DNA from: Streptomyces sp. DI166
Lineage (GTDB): Bacteria; Actinomycetota; Actinomycetes; Streptomycetales; Streptomycetaceae
NCBI RefSeq assembly: GCF_900091315.1
Contig: NZ_FLSP01000032.1
Coordinates: 1-64,000, forward strand
Reading direction: 5' to 3'
Length of the DNA: 64,000 nucleotides
The position numbers and the translations under genes were made by a program. The notes beneath the pieces are model-generated. The model saw only the letters and a list, made by a program, of their open reading frames with translations, searched no databases and had not been told where the DNA came from. Every line of letters begins with the position of its first letter. The first letter of the stretch is position 1. Positions 1 through 7,335 of this stretch are shown here, piece after piece.

Positions 1-204
1 CCGCACGTCAGAGGGCGCCGAGCCCTCCGCCAAGGCACGCCCGGCCGCCCCGAACCCACAGCCCCGGTCCAGCCCGCGGCCACCGAGTGCGCACCCGCAC
101 CGCAGCGCCGACGCCCGGTGCCCGCGTCCCGCACGTCAGAAGCCGTCGAGCCCTCCCCGCGAAGCACGGCCGTCCTACCCACAGCACCCGTCCAGCCCGC
201 GGCC
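1..204. repeat. Imperfect tandem duplication in noncoding DNA
   Basis: Positions 1-81 and 129-204 are diverged copies of one segment. Both begin CCGCACGTCAGA, share CGAGCCCTCC, and end TCCAGCCCGCGGCC. The copies are offset by 128 bp at the left end and 123 bp at the right, so small indels have accumulated. No gene can be supported in 1-247; the frames here have no ribosome site and low-complexity Pro/Arg/Ala translations. The downstream gene is read leftward and ends at 248, so this is its 3' flank. Confidence 0.6.
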
Positions 205-247
205 CCCGGGATGCACACCCAACACCCCGGTGGCCGACGTGCGCTGT

Positions 248-1081
248 TCACATCGCGTGGGTCAGGAAGCGGCGGGCCGTTTCCTGCAGGACCTCCCTGC
301 CGTCCCGGGACCAGAGGCCGTCGTTGAACAGTTCCACCTCGATGGCGCCGGTGTAGCCGGCGGCCTCGACGTAGCCGCGCCACTCGCGCATGTCGATGGC
401 GCCGTCGCCGATCTGGCCGCGGCCGTTGAGGACGCCCTCGGGCAGCGGGGTGGTCCAGTCGGCAAGCTGGAAGGTGTGGATGCGGCCGCCCGCGCCCGCG
501 CGGGCGATCTGCGCGGGGGCGGTGTCGTCCCACCAGATGTGGTACGTGTCCACGGTGACGCCGACCTGCTGGGCGGGGAAGCGTTCGGCGAGGTCCAGGG
601 CCTGGGCGAGGGTGGAGACCACGCAGCGGTCCGAGGCGAACATGGGGTGCAGCGGCTCGATGGCCAGCCGCACCCCGTGGGACTCGGCGTACGGGCCGAG
701 TTCGCCGAGCGCGTCGGCGATCCGCTCCCGCGCGCCGTGCAGGTCCCGAGAACCGGTCGGCAGGCCGCCGCTGACCAGGACGAGGGTGTCGGTGCCGAGC
801 ACGGCCGCCTCCTCGACGGCCCGGCGGTTGTCGGCGAGGGCCGCGTCCCGCTCCTTCGGGCCGAGCGCGGTGAGGAAGCCGCCGCGGCACAGGGTGGTGA
901 CGGTCAGGCCCGCGTCCCGGACCAGCTTGGCCGTCGCCTCAAGTCCGTACGCCTGCACGGGCTCCCGCCACAGGCCGACGTTGCGGATGCCCAAGTCGCC
1001 GCAGGCCTCGACGAGTTCCGGCAGCGAGAGCTGCTTGACCGTCATCTGGTTGATGGAGAAGCGGGCGAGGTCGTCGGTCAC
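248..1081 (-). CDS. Sugar phosphate isomerase/epimerase, TIM barrel
   Basis: A 277-residue protein of the xylose-isomerase-like TIM-barrel family (AP-endonuclease family 2 fold), the group that isomerises, epimerises or cleaves sugar derivatives using a bound divalent metal. Visible family features are EPLHP (metal-ligand Glu), VDTYHIWWDD (Asp/His), HTFQLADW and the late EVELFND. It is the last gene of a three-gene leftward operon. The GTG start is chosen because GTGA overlaps the upstream stop by 4 nt, which implies translational coupling. With the oxidoreductase and aldolase-like partner it probably processes an oxidised sugar or glycoside; the exact substrate cannot be read from sequence. 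Confidence 0.85.
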   Translation of the reverse strand: MTDDLARFSINQMTVKQLSLPELVEACGDLGIRNVGLWREPVQAYGLEATAKLVRDAGLTVTTLCRGGFLTALGPKERDAALADNRRAVEEAAVLGTDTLVLVSGGLPTGSRDLHGARERIADALGELGPYAESHGVRLAIEPLHPMFASDRCVVSTLAQALDLAERFPAQQVGVTVDTYHIWWDDTAPAQIARAGAGGRIHTFQLADWTTPLPEGVLNGRGQIGDGAIDMREWRGYVEAAGYTGAIEVELFNDGLWSRDGREVLQETARRFLTHAM

Positions 1082-2229
1082 TGGTCCACTCCGTACAGCG
1101 CGAGCAGGGTCTTCATCCGTTCCTCGGCGAGCTTGGGGTCCGGGAACAGGCCCAGGCCGTCGGCGAGTTCGTAGGCGCGGGCGAAGTGGGGCAGGGAGCG
1201 GGCCGACTGCAGGCCGCCCACCATCGTGAAGTGGGCCTGGTGGCCCGCGAGCCAGGCCAGGAACACCACTCCGGTCTTGTAGAAGCGGGTCGGGGCCTGG
1301 AAGAGGTGCCGGGACAGTTCGACCGTGGGGTCCAGCAGGGCGCGGAAGCCCTGGGTGTCTCCGGTGTCCAGGACCCGGACCGCCTCGGCGGCCAGCGGGC
1401 CGAGCGGGTCGAAGATGCCGAGCAGGGCGTGGCTGAAGCCCTGCTCGTCGCCCGCGATCAGCTCGGGGTAGTTGAAGTCGTCGCCGGTGTAGCAGCGCAC
1501 CCCGTCGGGGAGCCTGCGGCGCAGGTCGATCTCGCGCTGGGCGTCCAGCAGGGAGACCTTGATGCCGTCGACCTTGTCGGGGTGGGCGGCGATGACCTCC
1601 AGGAAGGTCTCGGTGGCCGTGTCCAGGTCGGCGGAGCCCCAGTAGCCGTCGAGCGCCGGGTCGAACATGGGGCCGAGCCAGTGCAGGATCACCGGTTCGG
1701 CGGCCTGGCGCAGCAGATGGCCGTAGACCTCCAGGTAGTGCTCGGGGCCGCGGGCGGCGGCGCACAGGGCGCGGGAGGCCATGAGGATGGCCTGCGCGCC
1801 GGACTCCTCGACCACGGCCAGCTGTTCCTCGTAGGCCGCGCGGACCTCGGCGAGGGTGCCCGCGGTGAGCTGGTCGGTGCCGACGCCGCAGGCGATCCGG
1901 CCGCCCTCGGCGCGCGCCTCGGCGGCCGAGCGGCGGATGAGTTCGGCGGCGCCCGCCCAGTCCAGGCCCATGCCGCGCTGTGCGGTGTCCATCGCCTCGG
2001 CGACACCGAGCCCGTGGGACCACAGGTGGCGGCGGAAGGCGAGGGTGGCGTCCCAGTCGACGGCGGCGGGCGAGTCGGGGCTGACGTCGGCGAACGGGTC
2101 GGCGACGACGTGCGCGGCCGAGAAGACCGTACGGGAGGTGAAGGGTGCACCGGTGTGCAGGTCGAGGGGCTCGGGGCGGGGTTCGTACGTCCTGAACCCG
2201 CCCTCGGCGCCGGGGAGTCGGATCGTCAC
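1078..2229 (-). CDS. DUF993 family, dihydrodipicolinate-synthase-like protein
   Basis: A 383-residue protein matching the DUF993 group, which is related to class I aldolases of the dihydrodipicolinate synthase / N-acetylneuraminate lyase fold. VDGIKVSLLD contains a Lys in a strand-end position suitable for a Schiff base, followed by YTGDDFNYPELIAGD. It sits between the oxidoreductase and the isomerase with GTGA 4-nt overlaps at both ends, so the three products are made in a coupled way. A lyase or aldolase step on a 3-keto or 2-keto sugar intermediate is an inference; no member function is known to me. Confidence 0.8.
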   Translation of the reverse strand: MTIRLPGAEGGFRTYEPRPEPLDLHTGAPFTSRTVFSAAHVVADPFADVSPDSPAAVDWDATLAFRRHLWSHGLGVAEAMDTAQRGMGLDWAGAAELIRRSAAEARAEGGRIACGVGTDQLTAGTLAEVRAAYEEQLAVVEESGAQAILMASRALCAAARGPEHYLEVYGHLLRQAAEPVILHWLGPMFDPALDGYWGSADLDTATETFLEVIAAHPDKVDGIKVSLLDAQREIDLRRRLPDGVRCYTGDDFNYPELIAGDEQGFSHALLGIFDPLGPLAAEAVRVLDTGDTQGFRALLDPTVELSRHLFQAPTRFYKTGVVFLAWLAGHQAHFTMVGGLQSARSLPHFARAYELADGLGLFPDPKLAEERMKTLLALYGVDQ

Positions 2230-3377
2230 AGCGTGATCTCCGGTACGTCGATACGGCGGCCCTCGGCCGAGGACTTCAGACCCAGTTCGGCGAGCTGGAC
2301 GCCGCGGGCGCCGGCCAGCAGGTCCCAGTGGTAGGGGGCGTCGGCGTAGACGTGCCTCAGGAACAGCTCCCACTGGGCCTTGAAGCCGTTGTCGAACTCG
2401 GCGTTGTCGGGGACCTCCTGCCACTGGTCGCGGAAGACCTCGGTGGCCGGGATGTCGGGGTTCCAGACCGGCTTGGGGGTGGCCGAGCGGTGCTGGACGC
2501 GGCAGTTGCGCAGCCCGGCGACGGCGGAGCCCTCGGTGCCGTCGACCTGGAACTCGACCAGCTCGTCGCGGTTGACGCGCACCGCCCAGGAGGAGTTGAT
2601 CTGGGCGATGGCGCCGCCCTCCAGCTCGAAGACGCCGTAGGCGGCGTCTTCGGCGGTGGCGTCGTAGGGCTTGCCGTTCTCGTCCCAGCGCTGCGGGATG
2701 TGGGTGGCGGCGAGCGCCTGGACGGACTTCACGCGGCCGAACAGCTCGTGGAGCACGTACTCCCAGTGCGGGAACATGTCGACGACGATGCCGCCGCCGT
2801 CCTCCGCGCGGTAGTTCCAGGAGGGGCGCTGGGCGGACTGCCAGTCGCCCTCGAAGACCCAGTAGCCGAACTCGCCGCGCACCGACAGGACGCGGCCGAA
2901 GAAGCCGCCGTCGATCAGGCGCTTGAGCTTGAGCAGGCCCGGAAGGAACAGTTTGTCCTGGACGACGCCATGCTTGATGCCGCGCTCGGCGGCGAGCCGG
3001 GCCAGTTCGAGGGCGCCGTCGAGGCCGGTGGCGGTGGGCTTCTCGGTGTAGATGTGCTTGCCCGCGGCGATCGCTTTCCTGATCGCCTCCTCGCGGGCGG
3101 AGGTGACCTGGGCGTCGAAGTAGATGTCGACGGCCGGGTCGGCGAGGACCGCGTCGAGGTCGGTGGAGACGTGCTCCAGGCCGTGCTTGTCGGCGAGTGC
3201 CCTGAGCGCGTGCTCGCGGCGGCCGACCAGGACCGGTTCCGGCCACAGCACGGTGCCGTCGCCGAGGTCGAGTCCGCCCTGTTCGCGCAGGGCGAGGATG
3301 GAGCGCACCAGGTGCTGGCGGTAGCCCATGCGCCCGGTGACGCCGTTCATGGCGATACGCACCGTCTTGCGTGTCAC
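2226..3377 (-). CDS. Gfo/Idh/MocA family NAD(P)-dependent oxidoreductase
   Basis: A 383-residue dehydrogenase. The N-terminal Rossmann part begins VRIAMNGVTGRMGY; the conserved EKP of the family is present as YTEKPTATG around residue 110, and the C-terminal alpha/beta domain follows. Such enzymes oxidise or reduce sugars, inositols and glycosides with NAD(P). An upstream in-frame ATG at 3431 exists, but GTG at 3377 has a good ribosome site (GAAGGGA) and matches the family's usual beginning. First gene of the operon; the upstream region holds a LacI-type operator and a divergent LacI gene, so it is likely induced by its substrate or a derivative. Confidence 0.88.
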   Translation of the reverse strand: MTRKTVRIAMNGVTGRMGYRQHLVRSILALREQGGLDLGDGTVLWPEPVLVGRREHALRALADKHGLEHVSTDLDAVLADPAVDIYFDAQVTSAREEAIRKAIAAGKHIYTEKPTATGLDGALELARLAAERGIKHGVVQDKLFLPGLLKLKRLIDGGFFGRVLSVRGEFGYWVFEGDWQSAQRPSWNYRAEDGGGIVVDMFPHWEYVLHELFGRVKSVQALAATHIPQRWDENGKPYDATAEDAAYGVFELEGGAIAQINSSWAVRVNRDELVEFQVDGTEGSAVAGLRNCRVQHRSATPKPVWNPDIPATEVFRDQWQEVPDNAEFDNGFKAQWELFLRHVYADAPYHWDLLAGARGVQLAELGLKSSAEGRRIDVPEITL

Positions 3378-3443
3378 GTCGGTCCCTTCGCAGAAGTCGT
3401 ACGCGGTTGTGCGCGCCGCGTACGCCTCCATTGCAGGCGTGAC

Positions 3444-3457
3444 AGCAAGCGCTTTCT
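3444..3457. promoter_or_regulatory. LacI-family operator
   Basis: AGCAAGCGCTTTCT is centred on the perfect palindrome AAGCGCTT (3448-3455) with extended symmetry AG.AAGCGCTT.CT, the classic LacI/GalR operator form with a central CG. It lies 67-80 nt upstream of the oxidoreductase start and between it and the divergent LacI gene, placing it to repress the operon and perhaps the regulator itself. Confidence 0.75.
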
Positions 3458-3629
3458 ATCCAACAAGAAGCTAGCCTCTGAGCAGGGCCTGGGACAAGAC
3501 CGTGATGAGGACGAGTTGTTCGAGGGGGCGAACAACCGGGGGGCCTGGCCGTAAAGTCACGGAACCGGGCCATGGGCGCCCGCGTGTACGACGACGTACG
3601 ACTGACATGCTCGACCGGAGGACGACGAG

Positions 3630-4676
3630 ATGACGGTGACCCTGGCGGACGTGGCGGCCCGCGCGCAGGTCTCGCCCGCGACGGTGTCGCGCGTACTGAA
3701 CGGGAACTACCCCGTGGCCGCGTCCACCCGTGAGCGGGTGCTGCGCGCCGTGGACGAGCTGGACTACGTACTGAACGGCCCGGCCAGCGCGCTGGCCGCG
3801 GCCACGTCCGACCTGGTCGGCATCCTCGTCAACGACATCGCCGACCCCTTCTTCGGGATCATGGCCAGCGCCATCCAGACCGAGATCGGCGGGCCCGGCG
3901 GACGGGCCGGGGGCGAGCGGCTGGCGGTCGTCTGCAACACCGGGGGCTCGCCCGAGCGGGAGCTGACCTATCTGACCCTGCTCCAGCGGCAGCGGGCGGC
4001 GGCCGTGGTGCTGACCGGCGGGGCCGTGGAGGACGAGCCGCACGCGGCGGCCGTGGCGGCGAAGCTGCGCAAGCTCAGCGAGGCGGGGACCAAGGTCGTA
4101 CTGTGCGGGCGGCCCCCCGCGCCGGACACCGGGGCCATAGCGCTGACCTTCGAGAACCGCGGCGGCGGCAAGGAGCTCACCGAGCACCTGATCGGCCTCG
4201 GCCACCGCCGCCTCGGTTACATCGCCGGCCCCGAGGAGCGGACCACCACCCGGCACCGGCTCGAAGGACACCGGGCGGCACTCGCGGCGCACGGCATCGA
4301 GGAGGACCCGCGCTGGACGGTCCACGGCCGCTACGACCGGCGCTCCGGTTACGAGGCCACGCTGGAACTCCTGCGCCGTGACCCGACGTTGACCGCGGTC
4401 GTCGCCGCGAACGACTCCGTCGCGCTCGGCGCGTGCGCGGCCATGCGGGAGTCCGGTCTGCGCATCCCGGAGGACGTGTCGGTCGCCGGGTTCGACGACC
4501 TGCCGTTCAGCATCGACGCGGTGCCTGCCCTGACGACGGTACGGCTGCCGCTCGCGGAGGCGGGGGCGCGGGCCGGACGCATCGCCATGGGGCGGGAGGA
4601 GGCGCCGCCCGGTGGAATCGCCACGATCCGGGGCGAGTTGATGGTGCGGGGGTCGACGGGGGCGCCTCGGGGGTGA
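3630..4676 (+). CDS. LacI-family transcriptional regulator
   Basis: A 348-residue repressor. Residues 2-24 hold the canonical LacI helix-turn-helix and hinge (VTLADVAARAQVSPATVSRV followed by LNG), and the rest is a periplasmic-binding-protein-like effector domain with VGILVNDIADPFFG, YIAGPEERTTTRHRLEG and VSVAGFDDLPFS. The ribosome site GGAGG precedes ATG at 3630. It diverges from the sugar operon and almost certainly acts on the AAGCGCTT operator between them. The effector is unknown, probably a sugar or glycoside linked to the operon. Confidence 0.92.
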   Translation: MTVTLADVAARAQVSPATVSRVLNGNYPVAASTRERVLRAVDELDYVLNGPASALAAATSDLVGILVNDIADPFFGIMASAIQTEIGGPGGRAGGERLAVVCNTGGSPERELTYLTLLQRQRAAAVVLTGGAVEDEPHAAAVAAKLRKLSEAGTKVVLCGRPPAPDTGAIALTFENRGGGKELTEHLIGLGHRRLGYIAGPEERTTTRHRLEGHRAALAAHGIEEDPRWTVHGRYDRRSGYEATLELLRRDPTLTAVVAANDSVALGACAAMRESGLRIPEDVSVAGFDDLPFSIDAVPALTTVRLPLAEAGARAGRIAMGREEAPPGGIATIRGELMVRGSTGAPRG

Positions 4677-4784
4677 CGGGTGCCGTCGGGAACGGCCTCC
4701 CGGCGCGCCGATGAGTTTTCGGGCCCGCCCCGGTCTTCACTACCGACACCACAACATCGGTAACCGGAGCGGGAGATCACCCCC

Positions 4785-5387
4785 ATGCGCATTGTCGTCA
4801 CCGAGTTCATCAGCCTCGACGGGGTCGTGCAGGCACCGGGCGGCCCGGAGGAGGACACCGACGGCGGCTTCGCGCACGGGGGTTGGTCGCACCCGTACTT
4901 CGACCCGGAGGTGCTGGGCGGGGCCTTCGACGCGGGGCTGCGGAACGCGGACGCGCTGCTCTACGGTCGCCGAACGTTCCTGACCATGGCGGCGGCCTGG
5001 CCGGGGCGGGCCGGGGATCCCTTCGCGGACCGGATGAACTCGCTGAAGAAGTACGTCGTTTCCGGCACGCTGTCCGAGGCCGACCTGACCTGGAACAACT
5101 CCGAGCTGATCCCGGCGGAGGGCGCCCTGGACCGGATCCGGGAGCTGCGGGACGCCGAGGGCGGCGACCTCGCCATGATGGGCAGCCCGACCCTCGTGCG
5201 CGCCCTCGTCGCGGCGGGCCTGGTCGACGAGTTGCAGCTCGTCGTGATGCCGGTGCTGCTGGGCGGGGGCAAGTCGATCTTCCCGGCCGACGGTGGCAAG
5301 CGCCCGCTGGAACTGGTCTCCACGACCACGGCCAAGACCGGGGCGCAGGTGTGCGTGTTCCGGCCGGCGGGCGGGGACGAGGGGTAG
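4785..5387 (+). CDS. Dihydrofolate reductase-like (RibD C-terminal domain) protein
   Basis: A 200-residue cytoplasmic protein of the RibD C-terminal / DHFR-like NADPH-binding fold, beginning MRIVVTEFISLDGVVQ with LLYGRRTFLTMAAAWP near residue 65 and a glycine-rich LLGGGKSIF near residue 160. Members are common in Streptomyces; few have a defined substrate. A small inverted repeat ACCGA/TCGGT (4742-4761) lies upstream. It stands alone, followed 79 nt later by the MarR-GNAT gene in the same direction. Confidence 0.85.
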   Translation: MRIVVTEFISLDGVVQAPGGPEEDTDGGFAHGGWSHPYFDPEVLGGAFDAGLRNADALLYGRRTFLTMAAAWPGRAGDPFADRMNSLKKYVVSGTLSEADLTWNNSELIPAEGALDRIRELRDAEGGDLAMMGSPTLVRALVAAGLVDELQLVVMPVLLGGGKSIFPADGGKRPLELVSTTTAKTGAQVCVFRPAGGDEG

Positions 5388-5427
5388 CCGGGGCCGGTTC
5401 CGGGCGCCTAGGCTCGGTGTGCGGGTA

Positions 5428-5446
5428 TCTCTGACTGAGTCAGAGA
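5428..5446. promoter_or_regulatory. Perfect 19-bp palindrome, probable MarR-family operator
   Basis: TCTCTGACTGAGTCAGAGA has 9-bp arms that are exact reverse complements around one central G. It ends 20 nt before the MarR-GNAT start codon. Size, symmetry and position fit a dimeric winged-helix operator, so autoregulation of the adjacent gene is likely (inference). Its core TGACT.AGTCA differs from OhrR sites. Confidence 0.72.
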
Positions 5447-5466
5447 CCGGCAGCATCGGGGAGTGG

Positions 5467-6408
5467 GTGAGCGACATGACCGTGCAGGACGTCCGGGCCT
5501 TCAACCGGTTCTATACGAACGTCATCGGCGCCCTCGACTACAGCCGTCAGCTCTACGCCCCGTACACCCTCACCGAGGCCCGGGTGCTGTACGAGCTGGC
5601 GCACTCGGCGCGTACCGATGCCGCCGATCTGCGGGCCGGGTTGTCGTTGGACTCGGGGTATCTGAGCCGGATCCTGGCGAGGTTCGAACGGGACGGGCTG
5701 GTCGAGCGGGCGCCGTCCGTGGAGGATCCGCGGCGGCGGCGGATCACGCTCACCGCGCGGGGGCGGGAGACCGCCGCGCTGCTGGGCGAGCGGTCGGACC
5801 AGGCGGTGGCCGGCCTGCTGGCGGGCGTTCCGGCCGATCAGCGGGAACGGCTCGGCGAGGCGATGCGGACCGTTCGCGAGATCCTCTCCGGCGGGCGGAC
5901 CCCTCGCCCCGAGGACGTGCTGCTGCGTGAGCCGGAGGCCGGGGACCTCGGCTGGATCGTGCGGCGCAACGCCGCGCTGTACGCCGCCGAGTTCGGCTGG
6001 AACGCCGACTACGAGGGCCTGGTCGCGCGGATCGTCGCCGACTTCGCCGAGGACCACGACCCGCATCTGGAGCGGGTGTGGATCGCCGAGCTGGAGGGGC
6101 GTCCGGTGGGGTGTGTGATGTGCGTACGGGACGAGGCCCCGGCCACCGCCCGGCTGCGGCTGCTGCTGGTGGAGCCGGACGCGCGCGGCCTCGGTATCGG
6201 CGACCGGCTGGTGAGTGCCGTGATCGGCTTCGCGCGCGGCGTCGGCTACCGCGACCTGGTGCTGTGGACCAACGACGTCCTGACCTCCGCCCGCCGCATC
6301 TACCAGCGCCACGGCTTCGTCCTGGTCGCCGAGAAGCCGCACCGCTCCTTCGGCAAGGACCTGGTGGGCCAGGACTGGCGCCTCGACCTGACCGGCGTTC
6401 CCGGGTGA
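5467..6408 (+). CDS. MarR-GNAT fusion: winged-helix regulator with acetyltransferase domain
   Basis: A 313-residue two-domain protein. Residues 1-150 form a MarR winged helix (FYTNVIGALDY, ARVLYELAHS, LSLDSGYLSRILARFERDGLV, then the wing EDPRRRRITLTARGRE). Residues 155-310 form a GNAT acetyltransferase with the acetyl-CoA loop ARGLGIGDRL near residue 240. Such fusions may couple ligand acetylation to gene control; the substrate is unknown. GTG 5467 is used because the reading frame extends further upstream only through the palindromic operator; ATG 5476 is the alternative. The operator immediately upstream suggests self-repression. Confidence 0.88.
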   Translation: MSDMTVQDVRAFNRFYTNVIGALDYSRQLYAPYTLTEARVLYELAHSARTDAADLRAGLSLDSGYLSRILARFERDGLVERAPSVEDPRRRRITLTARGRETAALLGERSDQAVAGLLAGVPADQRERLGEAMRTVREILSGGRTPRPEDVLLREPEAGDLGWIVRRNAALYAAEFGWNADYEGLVARIVADFAEDHDPHLERVWIAELEGRPVGCVMCVRDEAPATARLRLLLVEPDARGLGIGDRLVSAVIGFARGVGYRDLVLWTNDVLTSARRIYQRHGFVLVAEKPHRSFGKDLVGQDWRLDLTGVPG

Positions 6409-6425
6409 ACGGCCGGGGTTCCGCG

Positions 6426-6431
6426 TAGAGT
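6426..6431 (+). promoter_or_regulatory. -10 element of a leaderless transcript
   Basis: TAGAGT lies exactly 7 nt before ATG 6439, and no purine-rich ribosome site is present. This TAnnnT plus 7-nt spacing is the usual signature of leaderless actinobacterial mRNA, in which the start codon is at or near the 5' end. Confidence 0.6.
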
Positions 6432-6438
6432 CGCGGGC

Positions 6439-7239
6439 ATGAAGCTGGCGTTCTCCACCCTCGGTGTCCCCGGCCTTCCCCTCGACGACGTGGTACGGCT
6501 CGCGTCCGATCACGGCTATCACGGGGTGGAGCTGCGCGCCCACCCCGAGGAGCCGGTGCATCCCGGGCTGGGCCCCGCCGAACGGGCCGAGGCCGCCGCC
6601 CGGTTCAAGGACACCGGTGTCGAGGTGCTCGCCCTCGCCGGGTACGCGAAGGTCGCCGCGCCCGGCGCCGACGCGCCCGTCGTCGAGGAGATCCGCAGGC
6701 TGATCGACCTCGCCCACGATCTGGGCGCCGGGTACGTCCGTGTCTTCCCCGGCGCCGGGGACTCCCAGAAGCCGGAGGACGCCGACGCGGTCGCCGCCCG
6801 CAGGCTCGGCACCGCCGCCGAGCACGCCGCCGACCGGGGCGTACGGATCCTGCTGGAGACGCACGACTCGCACCGCACCGGGGCCGACGCGATCCGGGTG
6901 CTGGGTCTGGTCGGGCACCGGCAGGTCGGCTCGCTGTGGGACGTGATGCACACCTGGCTGGGCGGCGAACAGCCCAACGAGTCCTACGCCGCCCTCTCCC
7001 CCTACCTCGGCTATGTCCAGGTCAAGGACATCGCCTCGGCCGCCGACACCACCCCGCTCCCGCTCGGCGCCGGGGTACTGCCGCTCGCCGAGTGCGTGGA
7101 GGTGCTCTCCCGCCACGGCTGGGACGGCTGGCTGTGCTGGGAGTACGAGAAGCGCTGGTACGAGACGGCGGCCCCGCTGCCGGAACTGCTGGACGCGGGG
7201 CACGACCATCTGGCACGGCTGCTGAACGACTCGGCGTAG
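6439..7239 (+). CDS. Sugar phosphate isomerase/epimerase, TIM barrel
   Basis: A 266-residue xylose-isomerase-like TIM-barrel enzyme. Metal-ligand motifs appear in strand order: GYHGVELRAHPEEP, ILLETHDSH near residue 140, GSLWDVMHTW near residue 165, YVQVKDI near residue 195 and CWEYEKRW near residue 235. It is a paralogue of the enzyme at 248-1081 but is not in that operon; it is monocistronic or followed by the MFS gene 92 nt later. The substrate is unknown. The start is supported by the -10/7-nt leaderless arrangement. Confidence 0.85.
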   Translation: MKLAFSTLGVPGLPLDDVVRLASDHGYHGVELRAHPEEPVHPGLGPAERAEAAARFKDTGVEVLALAGYAKVAAPGADAPVVEEIRRLIDLAHDLGAGYVRVFPGAGDSQKPEDADAVAARRLGTAAEHAADRGVRILLETHDSHRTGADAIRVLGLVGHRQVGSLWDVMHTWLGGEQPNESYAALSPYLGYVQVKDIASAADTTPLPLGAGVLPLAECVEVLSRHGWDGWLCWEYEKRWYETAAPLPELLDAGHDHLARLLNDSA

Positions 7240-7280
7240 GGCGGGCATTAATTCGCTGGTCCGGGGTGGTGCGCGGGGGC

Positions 7281-7286
7281 TAGCGT
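7281..7286 (+). promoter_or_regulatory. -10 element ahead of a 13-codon leader ORF
   Basis: TAGCGT stands 7 nt before ATG 7294, the same leaderless geometry seen at 6426. The transcript would therefore begin on the leader ORF, not on the exporter gene. Confidence 0.5.
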
Positions 7287-7293
7287 CCCCGGC

Positions 7294-7335
7294 ATGACCC
7301 CGCTCGCGCAGCCGCGTTCCGCCATGCCCTCATGA
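7294..7335 (+). CDS. Putative 13-residue leader peptide coupled to the MFS gene
   Basis: A 14-codon frame, ATG to TGA, encoding MTPLAQPRSAMPS. Its TGA overlaps the ATG of the transporter as ATGA (7332-7335). Because the presumed transcript starts at this ATG and the transporter lacks its own clear ribosome site, reading this short frame could deliver ribosomes to the transporter start by termination-reinitiation. It is too short for homology, so support is purely positional; a chance frame is possible. Confidence 0.4.
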   Translation: MTPLAQPRSAMPS

